From Daejeonella sp. H1SJ63 (GTDB taxonomy: Bacteria > Bacteroidota > Bacteroidia > Sphingobacteriales > Sphingobacteriaceae), in contig NZ_JARKMZ010000036.1 of the NCBI RefSeq assembly GCF_029360775.1, positions 1 to 64,000 of the forward strand: a stretch of 64,000 nt of DNA, in the 5' to 3' direction. Below are positions 8,147-16,652 of the stretch, one piece after another. The notes beneath the pieces were generated by a model. The model searched no databases, had not been told where the DNA came from, and was given only the letters and a program-made list of their open reading frames with translations. Numbering within the stretch: position 1 is the first letter of the stretch; every line of letters begins with the position of its first letter. The position numbers were made by a program, and so were the translations under genes.

Positions 8147-10082
8147 GAAGAAATCTTCAGTTGATTCTGAAAAGAAAAAGGATTATGTCAGACTTTCGGA
8201 CGAAGAAAGACTGAGTATTATCGGGAAAGCGTGCAAACAGGTGTCGAGGGGGGTATTTTACTCAACGATTATCATTGTTGTATCTTTTTTACCGGTGTTT
8301 TTACTAAGCGGACAGGAGGGTAAGTTGTTCCATCCGCTGGCTTATACCAAAACATTTATTCTGATTATTGATGCCATTTTAGTGCTTACTCTGGCACCGG
8401 TGATCATTTCCTTTTTTATGAAGGGAAGATTCAGGCTGGAACATGAAAATCCGATTAACAGAGGTATGGAAAAGGTTTATCTTCCGGTAATCCGGGCCTG
8501 TATCCGTAACCGGAAAACAACTATCGGGGTTAATATTCTGGCATTGGTAATCAGTGTACCCATGATGATGAGCATGGGCCGTGAATTTATGCCGCCACTG
8601 GATGAGCAGTCGGTGCTTTTTATGCCTGTTACTTTACCCGATGTATCTAATACTGAGATCAAGAGAATTCTTCAGGTACAGGATAAGATTATTAAATCTG
8701 TTCCTGAAGTGGATCATGTACTGGGCAAAGCAGGCCGTGCCGGTTCGGCAACAGATAATTCTCCGATCAGTATGATTGAGACAATCATTTCCTTAAAGCC
8801 TAAATCAGAATGGCGTCCGGGAATAACAAAGAAAGATATTATTAATGAGTTAGATGCCAAATTACAGATACCGGGAGTGGTTAATGGCTGGACTCAGCCA
8901 ATCATTAACCGGATCAATATGCTTTCAACTGGTATTCGTACAGATGTTGGCGTAAAAGTTTATGGCCAGGATTTGAAGCAGATCAGCCATATTTCGCAGG
9001 ATGTACAGAAGATTCTTCAGCATATTGAGGGTGTAAAGGATCTTTATGTAGAACCGGTTTCGGGAGGTAAATATCTGGAAATTGATATTCAGCGCGATAA
9101 GCTGGAGCGTTATGGACTGAATGTAGATGATGTGAATGCCACGGTAGAAACAGCTATCGGAGGTACTCCTTTTGCATCAACAGTTGAGGGAAGAAAGCGC
9201 TTTAATATTCATCTGCGTTTAGGTGAGGATTACCGGAACAGTATCGATAAATTAAAGCGTATTCCTTTAAATTCTCCGGATGCAGGAACGATCCCATTAT
9301 CTGCGGTAACAGAGATACGTTTTGTGGATGGTCCGCCGATGATCACTTCAGATAATGCTATTCTGAGAGGAGCTGTAATGTTTAATGTCAGAGATCGCGA
9401 TCTGGGCCATACGGTTCAGGAAGCTATCGATAAGCTGAATAAGGACTTAAAATTGCCGAATGGTTATTTCGTAGAATGGAGCGGTCAATATGAGAATCTG
9501 ATGCGCGGGCAGAAAACCCTGCTTTACATCCTTCCGGTGGTATTGTTTGTTATCTTTTTAGCATTATATCTGGCATTTAAGTCGCTCAGGGAAGCATTTC
9601 TGAGTCTGATCACTATTCCTTTTGCATTGATTGGAGGGGCATATCTCGTCTATTTCTGGGGAGTTAACCTTTCAGTTGCAGTAGCGGTAGGTTTTATCGC
9701 ACTATTTGGTATAGCCGTAGAAACCGGGGTGGTTATGGTCATTTATCTGAATGATGCCATGCGTCAGCTGGTTGAGTTAAAGGGAAATTCAGGTGAGACC
9801 ATCACGAAGGAAGATCTGAAAGAATATGTCATTAACGGTGCGGCCAAACGTCTGAGGCCAAAGATTATGACGGTTTCTGTTGCCTTGTTCGGTTTGATAC
9901 CGGTCTTATGGTCGAGCGGAGTAGGTAGTGATGTGATGTTACCAATAGTACTTCCTATGATCGGTGGTGTACTGACTTCATCAACACATATCTTACTGGT
10001 AACACCATTAATCTTCCTGATGACTAAGGAATATGAATTGAAAAAATTTGGAAAACTGGAGGTGTACGATGTTAAGCATTAA
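8136..10082 (+). CDS. cusA: CusA-type heavy-metal RND pump, C-terminal half
   Basis: Second part of the pump (648 residues from this start): TM5-TM6, TM7, the second periplasmic porter loop and TM8-TM12. Key residues are present: the TM10 Glu in IAVETGVVM and the Lys in RLRPKIMTV, both used in proton transfer in CusA. Met residues in NSPISM and INRINM fall where the CusA cleft has metal-binding methionines (my alignment by eye). The start at 8136 is chosen for the AGGAGG eight bases upstream; 8130 and 8109 are alternatives in the same frame. The overlap with the first half suggests translational coupling. The last 14 bases overlap the TolC-like gene. Confidence 0.88.
   Translation: MWNKKKSSVDSEKKKDYVRLSDEERLSIIGKACKQVSRGVFYSTIIIVVSFLPVFLLSGQEGKLFHPLAYTKTFILIIDAILVLTLAPVIISFFMKGRFRLEHENPINRGMEKVYLPVIRACIRNRKTTIGVNILALVISVPMMMSMGREFMPPLDEQSVLFMPVTLPDVSNTEIKRILQVQDKIIKSVPEVDHVLGKAGRAGSATDNSPISMIETIISLKPKSEWRPGITKKDIINELDAKLQIPGVVNGWTQPIINRINMLSTGIRTDVGVKVYGQDLKQISHISQDVQKILQHIEGVKDLYVEPVSGGKYLEIDIQRDKLERYGLNVDDVNATVETAIGGTPFASTVEGRKRFNIHLRLGEDYRNSIDKLKRIPLNSPDAGTIPLSAVTEIRFVDGPPMITSDNAILRGAVMFNVRDRDLGHTVQEAIDKLNKDLKLPNGYFVEWSGQYENLMRGQKTLLYILPVVLFVIFLALYLAFKSLREAFLSLITIPFALIGGAYLVYFWGVNLSVAVAVGFIALFGIAVETGVVMVIYLNDAMRQLVELKGNSGETITKEDLKEYVINGAAKRLRPKIMTVSVALFGLIPVLWSSGVGSDVMLPIVLPMIGGVLTSSTHILLVTPLIFLMTKEYELKKFGKLEVYDVKH
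10058..10062 (+). promoter_or_regulatory. Ribosome-binding site that decides the TolC-type start
   Basis: GGAGG lies six bases before ATG 10069, inside the end of the pump gene. It favours 10069 over the in-frame ATG at 10048, and only the 10069 start puts the signal peptide at the N terminus. Confidence 0.6.
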
Positions 10083-11316
10083 AATGAGACTGTTGCCGGT
10101 ATTGTTATTCTGTTCGCTGAATAGCTTTGCTCAGCAGCCTTTGAGTCTGGAACAGATATTTAAGGAGATCAGTGAAAATAATCCGGCATTAAAGGCTTAT
10201 GATAGCCGTATTCAAAGTAAAGATGCCAAAGTTGAAGGTGCAGGAGCATGGATGGCTCCGATGGTCGGGGTAGGCACCTTTATGAGTCCTTATCCTTTTC
10301 AGGGTAAGATTTCAGATAATGATAAAGGAGCATTTATGTTCAGTGCTGAGCAGGAAATACCTAATCCTGCCAAAATTAAAGCCAGAAAGGATTATCTAAG
10401 CACTCAATCGCTGACCGATGTTTATGGTAAAAGCGTACGCTTCAATGAGCTGAGGGCAAAAGCGAGAGAACTATATTTCGGATTGCTTATTGATTACAGG
10501 AAGATCAGCTTTCAGAGAGAAAATCAGCAGATTATGGAAGCTATGAAGAAGCTTGCTGAAATCCGTTTTCCTTTTAATCAGGGGGGACTGAATCAGATTT
10601 TTAAAGCTGAAGGCCGTACTTATGAAGCAGAGAATATGATTCTGATGACTGATGCAGATATCCGTTCTAAGAAAATTGCCCTGAATGCATTGATGAACAG
10701 AATGCCCGGATCTGTGATTGAAATTGATACCGCATTAAAGGTCAGCTTTAATCCTAAAGCAGATCTGGACACAGCGTATTTTGCGGGAACCAGAAGTGAT
10801 ATTCTTCATATGGAGCATGATATCCATGCCATGGAGAAGAATATCAATCAGATGCGCCAGGAAAACAAGCCTGATTTTAAGATCCGTTTTGACCATATGT
10901 CTAACTATTCTGCTATGATGCCAAGGCAGTTTACAGTGATGGGCATGTTGTCCATTCCTATTGTTCCATGGTCGCAGAAAATGTATAAATCAGAGATCAA
11001 ATCAATGAATTTTGAGCGGGAGGCAATGCGTCAGCAAAAATCAGCAATGCTGACCGAGATGCTGGGTATGACTAAGTCTATGGAAAATGAGCTAATCACG
11101 ATGCAGAAGCAGATCAGTAATTATGAGAATAAGATCCTGCCCTCACTTGAGAAATATCTCAAAGTTTCTATGTTGTCTTATCAGGAAAACAAATCTGATC
11201 TGAATACTGTAATTGATGGATGGGAAGCATTAAACATGTCGCAAATGAATTATCTGGAGCAATTACAAAAGTTTTACCAAATGGTCACAGCATATGAAAA
11301 AAATATTGAAAGGTAG
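10069..11316 (+). CDS. TolC-family outer membrane efflux channel (CusC-type)
   Basis: Outer-membrane factor of 415 residues that would form the exit duct for the CusA-type pump. A signal peptide (MRLLPVLLFCSLNSFAQ) is followed by the usual TolC N-terminal phrase LSLEQIFKEISENNPAL, then two long helical/coiled-coil repeats typical of the family. It has no lipobox, unlike E. coli CusC. Residues are rich in Met and charged amino acids in the second helical hairpin. The start overlaps the pump gene by 14 bases, and the end overlaps the next adaptor by 23 bases, so these genes are translated together. Confidence 0.88.
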   Translation: MLSIKMRLLPVLLFCSLNSFAQQPLSLEQIFKEISENNPALKAYDSRIQSKDAKVEGAGAWMAPMVGVGTFMSPYPFQGKISDNDKGAFMFSAEQEIPNPAKIKARKDYLSTQSLTDVYGKSVRFNELRAKARELYFGLLIDYRKISFQRENQQIMEAMKKLAEIRFPFNQGGLNQIFKAEGRTYEAENMILMTDADIRSKKIALNALMNRMPGSVIEIDTALKVSFNPKADLDTAYFAGTRSDILHMEHDIHAMEKNINQMRQENKPDFKIRFDHMSNYSAMMPRQFTVMGMLSIPIVPWSQKMYKSEIKSMNFEREAMRQQKSAMLTEMLGMTKSMENELITMQKQISNYENKILPSLEKYLKVSMLSYQENKSDLNTVIDGWEALNMSQMNYLEQLQKFYQMVTAYEKNIER

Positions 11317-12613
11317 TATCGTGCTTTTTCTTGTTCTGGGATTCATTCTGGCAGGATGTAATTCAAATGAGAAATCGGAGCAGGTTTCGGTGAAGTATAC
11401 CTGCCCGATGCATCCGGAGATTCTGAAGGATGGTCCCGGGACTTGTCCGATCTGCAAAATGGATCTGGTTCCTTTGGATCATCATGACGGACATGCGGCT
11501 GCAGACGAAAGTCTGAATGCACTGGTAAGACCAGCAAATGAGTACATAATTTCAGGAATAAGAACCGTAAGGCCTGAGAAAGGGTTTAAAAGCACTGAAT
11601 TAAGTATGAAAGGTATTATCAACTATAATACCAATAACTGGAGATCTTTATCAGCAAGAGTTAGCGGACGTATAGAGCGATTGTACGTTAAATACAATTA
11701 TCAAATGGTTAGTAAAGGCCAGAAGATTATGGACATCTATAGTCCTGATCTGGCTAATGCCCAACAGGAATTATTGTTCCTGAAATCAAATGCTGATGCC
11801 GGACTGCTTGAATCGGCAAAGAAGAAATTACTGTATCTGGGGATGAATAGTGCTCAGATTGATCAGGTGCTTAACACAGGTAAGATCAGCTACACGATCT
11901 CTGTTTATAGTCCTTATTCAGGATATGTGGCAGAATTGAATTTAAATGCAGGATCAAACCAGGGAAGTTCAAATGCTGCGGGAGCCACAAGGATCAGTTC
12001 ATCTGGGTCATCAGGGATGAATTCAATGTCTTCGGGTTCATCTGCAGATGCCGTCCCAGAAATTCCTGTCATTAATACCGGTCAGGCGTTTCAACTCAGG
12101 GAAGGACAATATGTTTCGGCCGGTCAGAACTTATTTAATCTGATCAATGCCAATCAGGTTTGGGCAGAATTTTATGTGAACCCTGAATTGCTCGACGAGT
12201 TTAAACCAGGTAGTAAGATTGATGTCAGTGCGCTGGATATCCCGGATCAAAAGTCGGAGAGCAGTGTGAGTTTGATCCAACCTTATTACAACGAAGGCCA
12301 GAACTATTCATTGGTTAAAGCGAATTTGATGAATGAAAATAAGAAATGGAAGGTTGGGCAACTGATTACTGTGAAAAGAGAAGCGAGGGCAGAAGGTTTT
12401 TGGTTACCGAGAACCGCTTTGCTCAGACTGGGAGAAAAATATGCAGTATTCGTTAAAAAGGGTGATGCATTTGTTCCTGTTTATGTCACTTTAAAGAGGC
12501 ATACAGATAAATGGGTTGATGTCGGAACGAGTATTGCTGAAGATCAGGAGCTTGCTTTAAATGCATGGTTTCTTGTTGATAGTGAGAGTTTTATTAAAGC
12601 AGAACGGTTATGA
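11294..12613 (+). CDS. cusB: RND periplasmic adaptor with N-terminal HMBD (CusB-type, first copy)
   Basis: Membrane-fusion lipoprotein of 439 residues (lipobox ending at Cys22) linking pump and outer-membrane channel. Order: HMBD at about 35-62 (CPMHPEI ... CPICKMDLV), a linker with HHDGH, barrel-sandwich and helical-hairpin regions (about 95-215), then beta-barrel and membrane-proximal regions. A Ser/Met-rich low-complexity insert at about residues 232-254 interrupts the barrel-sandwich return strand and is unusual; its methionines could bind Cu(I), but this is only a guess. The start overlaps the TolC-like gene and the end overlaps the second adaptor by four bases. Confidence 0.88.
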   Translation: MKKILKGSIVLFLVLGFILAGCNSNEKSEQVSVKYTCPMHPEILKDGPGTCPICKMDLVPLDHHDGHAAADESLNALVRPANEYIISGIRTVRPEKGFKSTELSMKGIINYNTNNWRSLSARVSGRIERLYVKYNYQMVSKGQKIMDIYSPDLANAQQELLFLKSNADAGLLESAKKKLLYLGMNSAQIDQVLNTGKISYTISVYSPYSGYVAELNLNAGSNQGSSNAAGATRISSSGSSGMNSMSSGSSADAVPEIPVINTGQAFQLREGQYVSAGQNLFNLINANQVWAEFYVNPELLDEFKPGSKIDVSALDIPDQKSESSVSLIQPYYNEGQNYSLVKANLMNENKKWKVGQLITVKREARAEGFWLPRTALLRLGEKYAVFVKKGDAFVPVYVTLKRHTDKWVDVGTSIAEDQELALNAWFLVDSESFIKAERL

Positions 12614-13827
12614 TTAAAAATAAAGTATTATCAGGGTTAATTTTTTTATTTCTGGGTTTTACTGTACTTGAATTAAGTTCATGCACTCAGGATAAAGGGA
12701 GTAAAAACGCTTCTCCGGAAAAGTATACCTGTCCGATGCATCCTCAGATTATGAATAACGGACCGGGGACTTGTCCGATTTGTAAAATGGATCTGGTTCC
12801 GGTAAATGCTTCAGGCGGGAAGAATGAGCTTACCCTGAGCGATAGTCAGATTCAACTGGCCAATGTCCGGACAATAAAGATCAGCAGTTCAGGTTTCAGT
12901 ACATCCAAAGTGTTGAATGGGCGCCTTATCGTAGATGAAGATCGTACTGAGATGATTTCAAGCCTTTATTCCGGCCGGGTAGATCGTTTGTTCATTAAAG
13001 AAACAGGGCGCCCAGTTGCTAAAGGACAGGCATTGTTTCAGATTTATAGTGAGCAGCTTCAAACACTTCAGCAGGATTATCTGCTTCAGCTGAAACAGGT
13101 TGCAGCATTTCCTTCAGAAAAGATCTATCAGTCGATGAGGGATGCCGCTAAAAATAAGCTTCGTTTGTTTGGATATACAGAGGCTCAGATCAAGGTATTG
13201 AATCAGGGAAGCAACTTAAAACCCTTGTTAACGGTTTACTCTAAATCGTCGGGTATTGTAAAAGAACTTAATATTACTGAAGGGCAATACCTTTCGGAAG
13301 GAAGTCCGGTAATGAAATTAGAAAGTTTGGATCAGCTTTGGCTTGAAATGGATATTTATCCTTCTGAGATATCCGATATTAAGATCGGAACAAAGATTAA
13401 GTTTAGCCTGAACGGGCGCAGTGGAGATGAACAAACCGCTGTGGTGGATTTTATTTCTCCTCAGATGGATCCTGCTACTCAAATCCTGAAAGTAAGAGCT
13501 CCGGTAAGGAATTCAGGAGACATGCAGCCGGGTATGCAGGCTACTGTGTTTTTGCCGCAGACTGAAATTGCGAGTGCAGTAAGTCTACCCCTTGATGCAG
13601 TTGTGAGGGATGAAACGGGAGCTCATGTATGGGTTAAAACCGGAAAAAATACCTTCTCGCCAAGAATGGTTCGTACCGGTGAAGAAGATTCAGAAAGAGT
13701 GATTATCCTTTCGGGGCTTGAAAATGTTCAGGAGGCGGTAGTAAGTGGTGCGTATTTACTTTCCAGTGAATTTATATTGAAAAAAGGGTCCGACCTGATG
13801 TCGGGGCACGACATGAGTAAAATGTAA
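12610..13827 (+). CDS. cusB: RND periplasmic adaptor with N-terminal HMBD (CusB-type, second copy)
   Basis: A second, divergent adaptor lipoprotein of 405 residues (lipobox LSSC, Cys25). It has the same layout as the preceding gene: HMBD at about 39-66, barrel-sandwich with helical hairpin, beta-barrel, membrane-proximal domain. It lacks the Ser/Met-rich insert of the first copy and ends with HDMSKM. The ATGA overlap with the first adaptor shows tight coupling. Two non-identical adaptors beside one pump may form a mixed adaptor ring, or one may serve another step. The 42-base gap to the CopB-like ATPase leaves room for continued transcription. Confidence 0.88.
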   Translation: MIKNKVLSGLIFLFLGFTVLELSSCTQDKGSKNASPEKYTCPMHPQIMNNGPGTCPICKMDLVPVNASGGKNELTLSDSQIQLANVRTIKISSSGFSTSKVLNGRLIVDEDRTEMISSLYSGRVDRLFIKETGRPVAKGQALFQIYSEQLQTLQQDYLLQLKQVAAFPSEKIYQSMRDAAKNKLRLFGYTEAQIKVLNQGSNLKPLLTVYSKSSGIVKELNITEGQYLSEGSPVMKLESLDQLWLEMDIYPSEISDIKIGTKIKFSLNGRSGDEQTAVVDFISPQMDPATQILKVRAPVRNSGDMQPGMQATVFLPQTEIASAVSLPLDAVVRDETGAHVWVKTGKNTFSPRMVRTGEEDSERVIILSGLENVQEAVVSGAYLLSSEFILKKGSDLMSGHDMSKM

Positions 13828-13869
13828 GGTTAAATACCTTATTTTTATGTTATACCTAAATTTTAGATT

Positions 13870-15912
13870 ATGGAACACCATCATCACGGGCATGTTCATT
13901 CTCCGGATGAGCATGGTAATCATTCTCCTGAAACAAAGAACAAACAGGCAGCACCTCCTGCAATTGATGCGCATGCCGGCCATCATACCTCAGATTTTTT
14001 AAAGCGCTTCTGGATATGCCTTATCCTTACGGTTCCGGTTTTGCTTCTTTCAGAAATGATCCAGCATTGGTTTGGGTTTCATCTTGAATTTCAGGGAGAT
14101 AAGTTCGTATTGTTAGGGATCAGTCTAATTCTCTTCATTTATGGTGGGAAGCCCTTTCTGATCGGGATGTCGCGCGAAATAAAGCAGGCAAATCCGGGAA
14201 TGATGACCCTGATCGGTATTGCGATACTTGTAGCATTTATCTACAGCGCTTCGGTTATTTTTGGTTTGAAGGGGATGGATTTCTTTTGGGAACTGGCTAC
14301 CCTGATAGATATCATGTTGCTGGGACATTATTTTGAGATGCGTTCTCAGCATGCAGCTTCCCGTGCTTTGGAAACTCTGGTAGAGTTACTTCCGTCAGAT
14401 GTGCACGTAGAACGAAAGGGAATAGTTGTTGATATTTCATTGAAAGAACTCCGGAACGGTGATGTTATTCTGATCAAACCCGGAGAGAAAATCCCTGCCG
14501 ATGGGGCGATCATTAGCGGACACTCAATGGTTAATGAAAGCATGCTTACCGGAGAAAGTATTCCGGTTCACAAACAAAGTGATGACAAAGTTATAGGTGG
14601 CTCCATTAATGGCGAGGGTTCGATTAAAGTACTGGTTACCGGAACCGGTGAAGAAAGTTACCTCAATAAGGTAATTAATATGGTAGAGGGTGCTCAGTCT
14701 GCTAAATCCAGAACACAGAATCTGGCTAATAAAGTGGCTAAATGGCTCACGTATATATCGTTGAGTATTGGAATAATAACTTTTTTATTCTGGTTTAGTA
14801 AAGATGGAGATCTTGCTTTTGCATTGGAAAGAATGGTTACGGTGATGGTTACTTCTTGTCCTCATGCGCTCGGAGTAGCTATTCCTCTGGTTGTGGCAAT
14901 TTCTACTTCTCAGGCCGCTATTAATGGCCTGCTGATTAGGAACAGAACAGCATTTGAAACTTCAAGAAAGCTAAGCCTTATTATTTTTGATAAAACCGGA
15001 ACCCTGACTGAAGGCTCTCACAGAATACAGCGTATTGTTGTTTTAGATAATAATTATTCAGAAAATGATATTCTTCAATATGCTGCCGCTTTACAGCAGG
15101 ATTCTGAACATTATATTGCTAAAGGTGTAAAGAAATCATTAGAGCTTAAGAAGCTCGAACTATGGTCTTCGGCTGAATTTGAATATCTTCCGGGGATTGG
15201 TGTTAAAGGAAAGGTAAAAGGTAGGCAGGTGATAGCTGCCGGACCGAATTATTTCAGGAAAGAGAATATGCCGGTTCCGGAAATTCCTGCAGAAATTAAT
15301 CAGGCATCTGAAACTGTTAATTTTTTAATTGTTGATGGAAAAGCTGCCGGAATAATCACCCTGTCAGATACTATCAGGCCATCATCGAAAGCAGCTATCG
15401 AAGACCTTAAATCAATGGGAATTAAATCCTATCTTCTTACCGGAGATAACGAACATGTGGCTAAATCTGTTGCTGATACTCTGGGAATGGACGGCTTTTT
15501 AGCTAATGTATTACCCGATCAGAAGCAGCAGAAGGTATTAGAGTTTCAGCAGAAGGGCGAGATCGTGGCTATGACCGGTGACGGTGTAAATGATGCACCT
15601 GCACTTGCACAGGCTGATGTTGGTATTGCAGTTGGCTCAGGTACCGATGTGGCTGCTGAAACAGCTGATATATTGCTTGTTAACAGTGATCCTCAGGATA
15701 TTGTTAACATTATCAGATTTGGCAGGGCTACTTATAAAAAGATGATTCAAAATTTAATCTGGGCAGTTGGTTATAACGTCATTGCAATTCCTTTGGCTGC
15801 CGGGGTTTTATATCCCAACTTTTTGCTAAGTCCGGCTACTGGTGCTGTATTAATGAGTATAAGCACAATAATCGTGGCAGTTAATGCTCAGTTATTAAAA
15901 CGAAGCCTTTAA
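13870..15912 (+). CDS. copB: CopB-like P1B-3 copper-exporting ATPase (CPH type)
   Basis: P-type ATPase of 680 residues that moves copper out of the cytoplasm. The N terminus is His-rich (EHHHHGHVH, then HAGHH) with no HMA domain. The metal-site motif is Cys330-Pro331-His332 in TM6, diagnostic of the P1B-3 group. The phosphorylation site is Asp374 in DKTGT, the actuator motif is TGES, and the hinge motif GDGVNDAP is present. The nucleotide-binding motif normally read SEHP is SEHY here, keeping the His but losing the Pro. It lies between the RND operon and the HMA-AraC regulator on the same strand. Confidence 0.92.
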   Translation: MEHHHHGHVHSPDEHGNHSPETKNKQAAPPAIDAHAGHHTSDFLKRFWICLILTVPVLLLSEMIQHWFGFHLEFQGDKFVLLGISLILFIYGGKPFLIGMSREIKQANPGMMTLIGIAILVAFIYSASVIFGLKGMDFFWELATLIDIMLLGHYFEMRSQHAASRALETLVELLPSDVHVERKGIVVDISLKELRNGDVILIKPGEKIPADGAIISGHSMVNESMLTGESIPVHKQSDDKVIGGSINGEGSIKVLVTGTGEESYLNKVINMVEGAQSAKSRTQNLANKVAKWLTYISLSIGIITFLFWFSKDGDLAFALERMVTVMVTSCPHALGVAIPLVVAISTSQAAINGLLIRNRTAFETSRKLSLIIFDKTGTLTEGSHRIQRIVVLDNNYSENDILQYAAALQQDSEHYIAKGVKKSLELKKLELWSSAEFEYLPGIGVKGKVKGRQVIAAGPNYFRKENMPVPEIPAEINQASETVNFLIVDGKAAGIITLSDTIRPSSKAAIEDLKSMGIKSYLLTGDNEHVAKSVADTLGMDGFLANVLPDQKQQKVLEFQQKGEIVAMTGDGVNDAPALAQADVGIAVGSGTDVAAETADILLVNSDPQDIVNIIRFGRATYKKMIQNLIWAVGYNVIAIPLAAGVLYPNFLLSPATGAVLMSISTIIVAVNAQLLKRSL

Positions 15913-15986
15913 TTGTAAGTTATACAACTGTCTGAATAAATCTGATTATCATCCTGTTGTATTGACTGGAATTCGATTTTAAGAGA

Positions 15987-16559
15987 ATGGAAATATATAT
16001 TAAAAACATGGTATGCAACAGGTGCATCACAGCTGTTCAGAATGAACTGATTAAACTTGACTTGCATCCTATAGACGTACGAATGGGAATTGTGAAGCTG
16101 ATGGAAGAAGAGCTGGATGAGCAAAAACTTAATACCCTTAACAGAAATTTGAATGAACTTGGCTTTGAGCTGCTGGATAACAGCAGAAGCAGACTGATCG
16201 AACAGATTAAGAACCTGATTATTGGAATAATTCACCATTCTGAGGTATCCGAACAAAAGCTCAACTGGTCTAAATTGATTTCTGATAAGGTTTTCCATGA
16301 ATATAATTATCTGAGTACCCTGTTTTCTTCTGTTGAAGGTATTACCATAGAGCAGTTCATCATCCGGCAGAAAATAGAGCGGGTTAAGGAACTTTTATTT
16401 TACGATGAGCTAAGTCTCGGTGAGATTGCTGATCAATTGGGATATAGCAGTATTGCACATCTTTCGGCACAGTTTAAAAAAATTACGGGACAGACGCCCA
16501 CTCAGTTTAAAAATTCAAGGCATCAGGATAAACATCGGAAATCTATAGATAGTGTTTAA
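15987..16559 (+). CDS. HMA-AraC fusion regulator, putative copper sensor
   Basis: A 190-residue protein with two parts. Residues 1-65 resemble a heavy-metal-associated fold with a CxxC motif (Cys10, Cys13, in NMVCNRC). Residues about 85-185 are an AraC-type double helix-turn-helix, with IEQFIIRQKIERVKELL and the second-helix pattern SLGEIADQLGYSSIAHLSAQFKK. This is unusual wiring: the sensory part is a copper-chaperone-like domain, not a sugar-binding cupin. Lying between two copper ATPase genes, it probably binds Cu(I) and controls them; this is inference from domains and position. A gap of about 75 bases precedes it and about 93 bases follow. Confidence 0.85.
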   Translation: MEIYIKNMVCNRCITAVQNELIKLDLHPIDVRMGIVKLMEEELDEQKLNTLNRNLNELGFELLDNSRSRLIEQIKNLIIGIIHHSEVSEQKLNWSKLISDKVFHEYNYLSTLFSSVEGITIEQFIIRQKIERVKELLFYDELSLGEIADQLGYSSIAHLSAQFKKITGQTPTQFKNSRHQDKHRKSIDSV

Positions 16560-16627
16560 TCGTTTTAAACACATAATATTATAAGTCTTTCTGATAATTA
16601 TGTAAGTTCTTAACTCGCTGTCTTTCA

Positions 16628-16635
16628 TATTTTTG
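16628..16635 (+). promoter_or_regulatory. Candidate -7 element before copA-like gene
   Basis: TATTTTTG is a full match to TAnnTTTG, 17 bases before the copA-like start. No clear TTG element was seen at the expected -33 distance, which would suit a promoter that needs an activator such as the adjacent AraC-type protein. Confidence 0.4.
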
Positions 16636-16652
16636 TATTGTAAATCAAGAAT

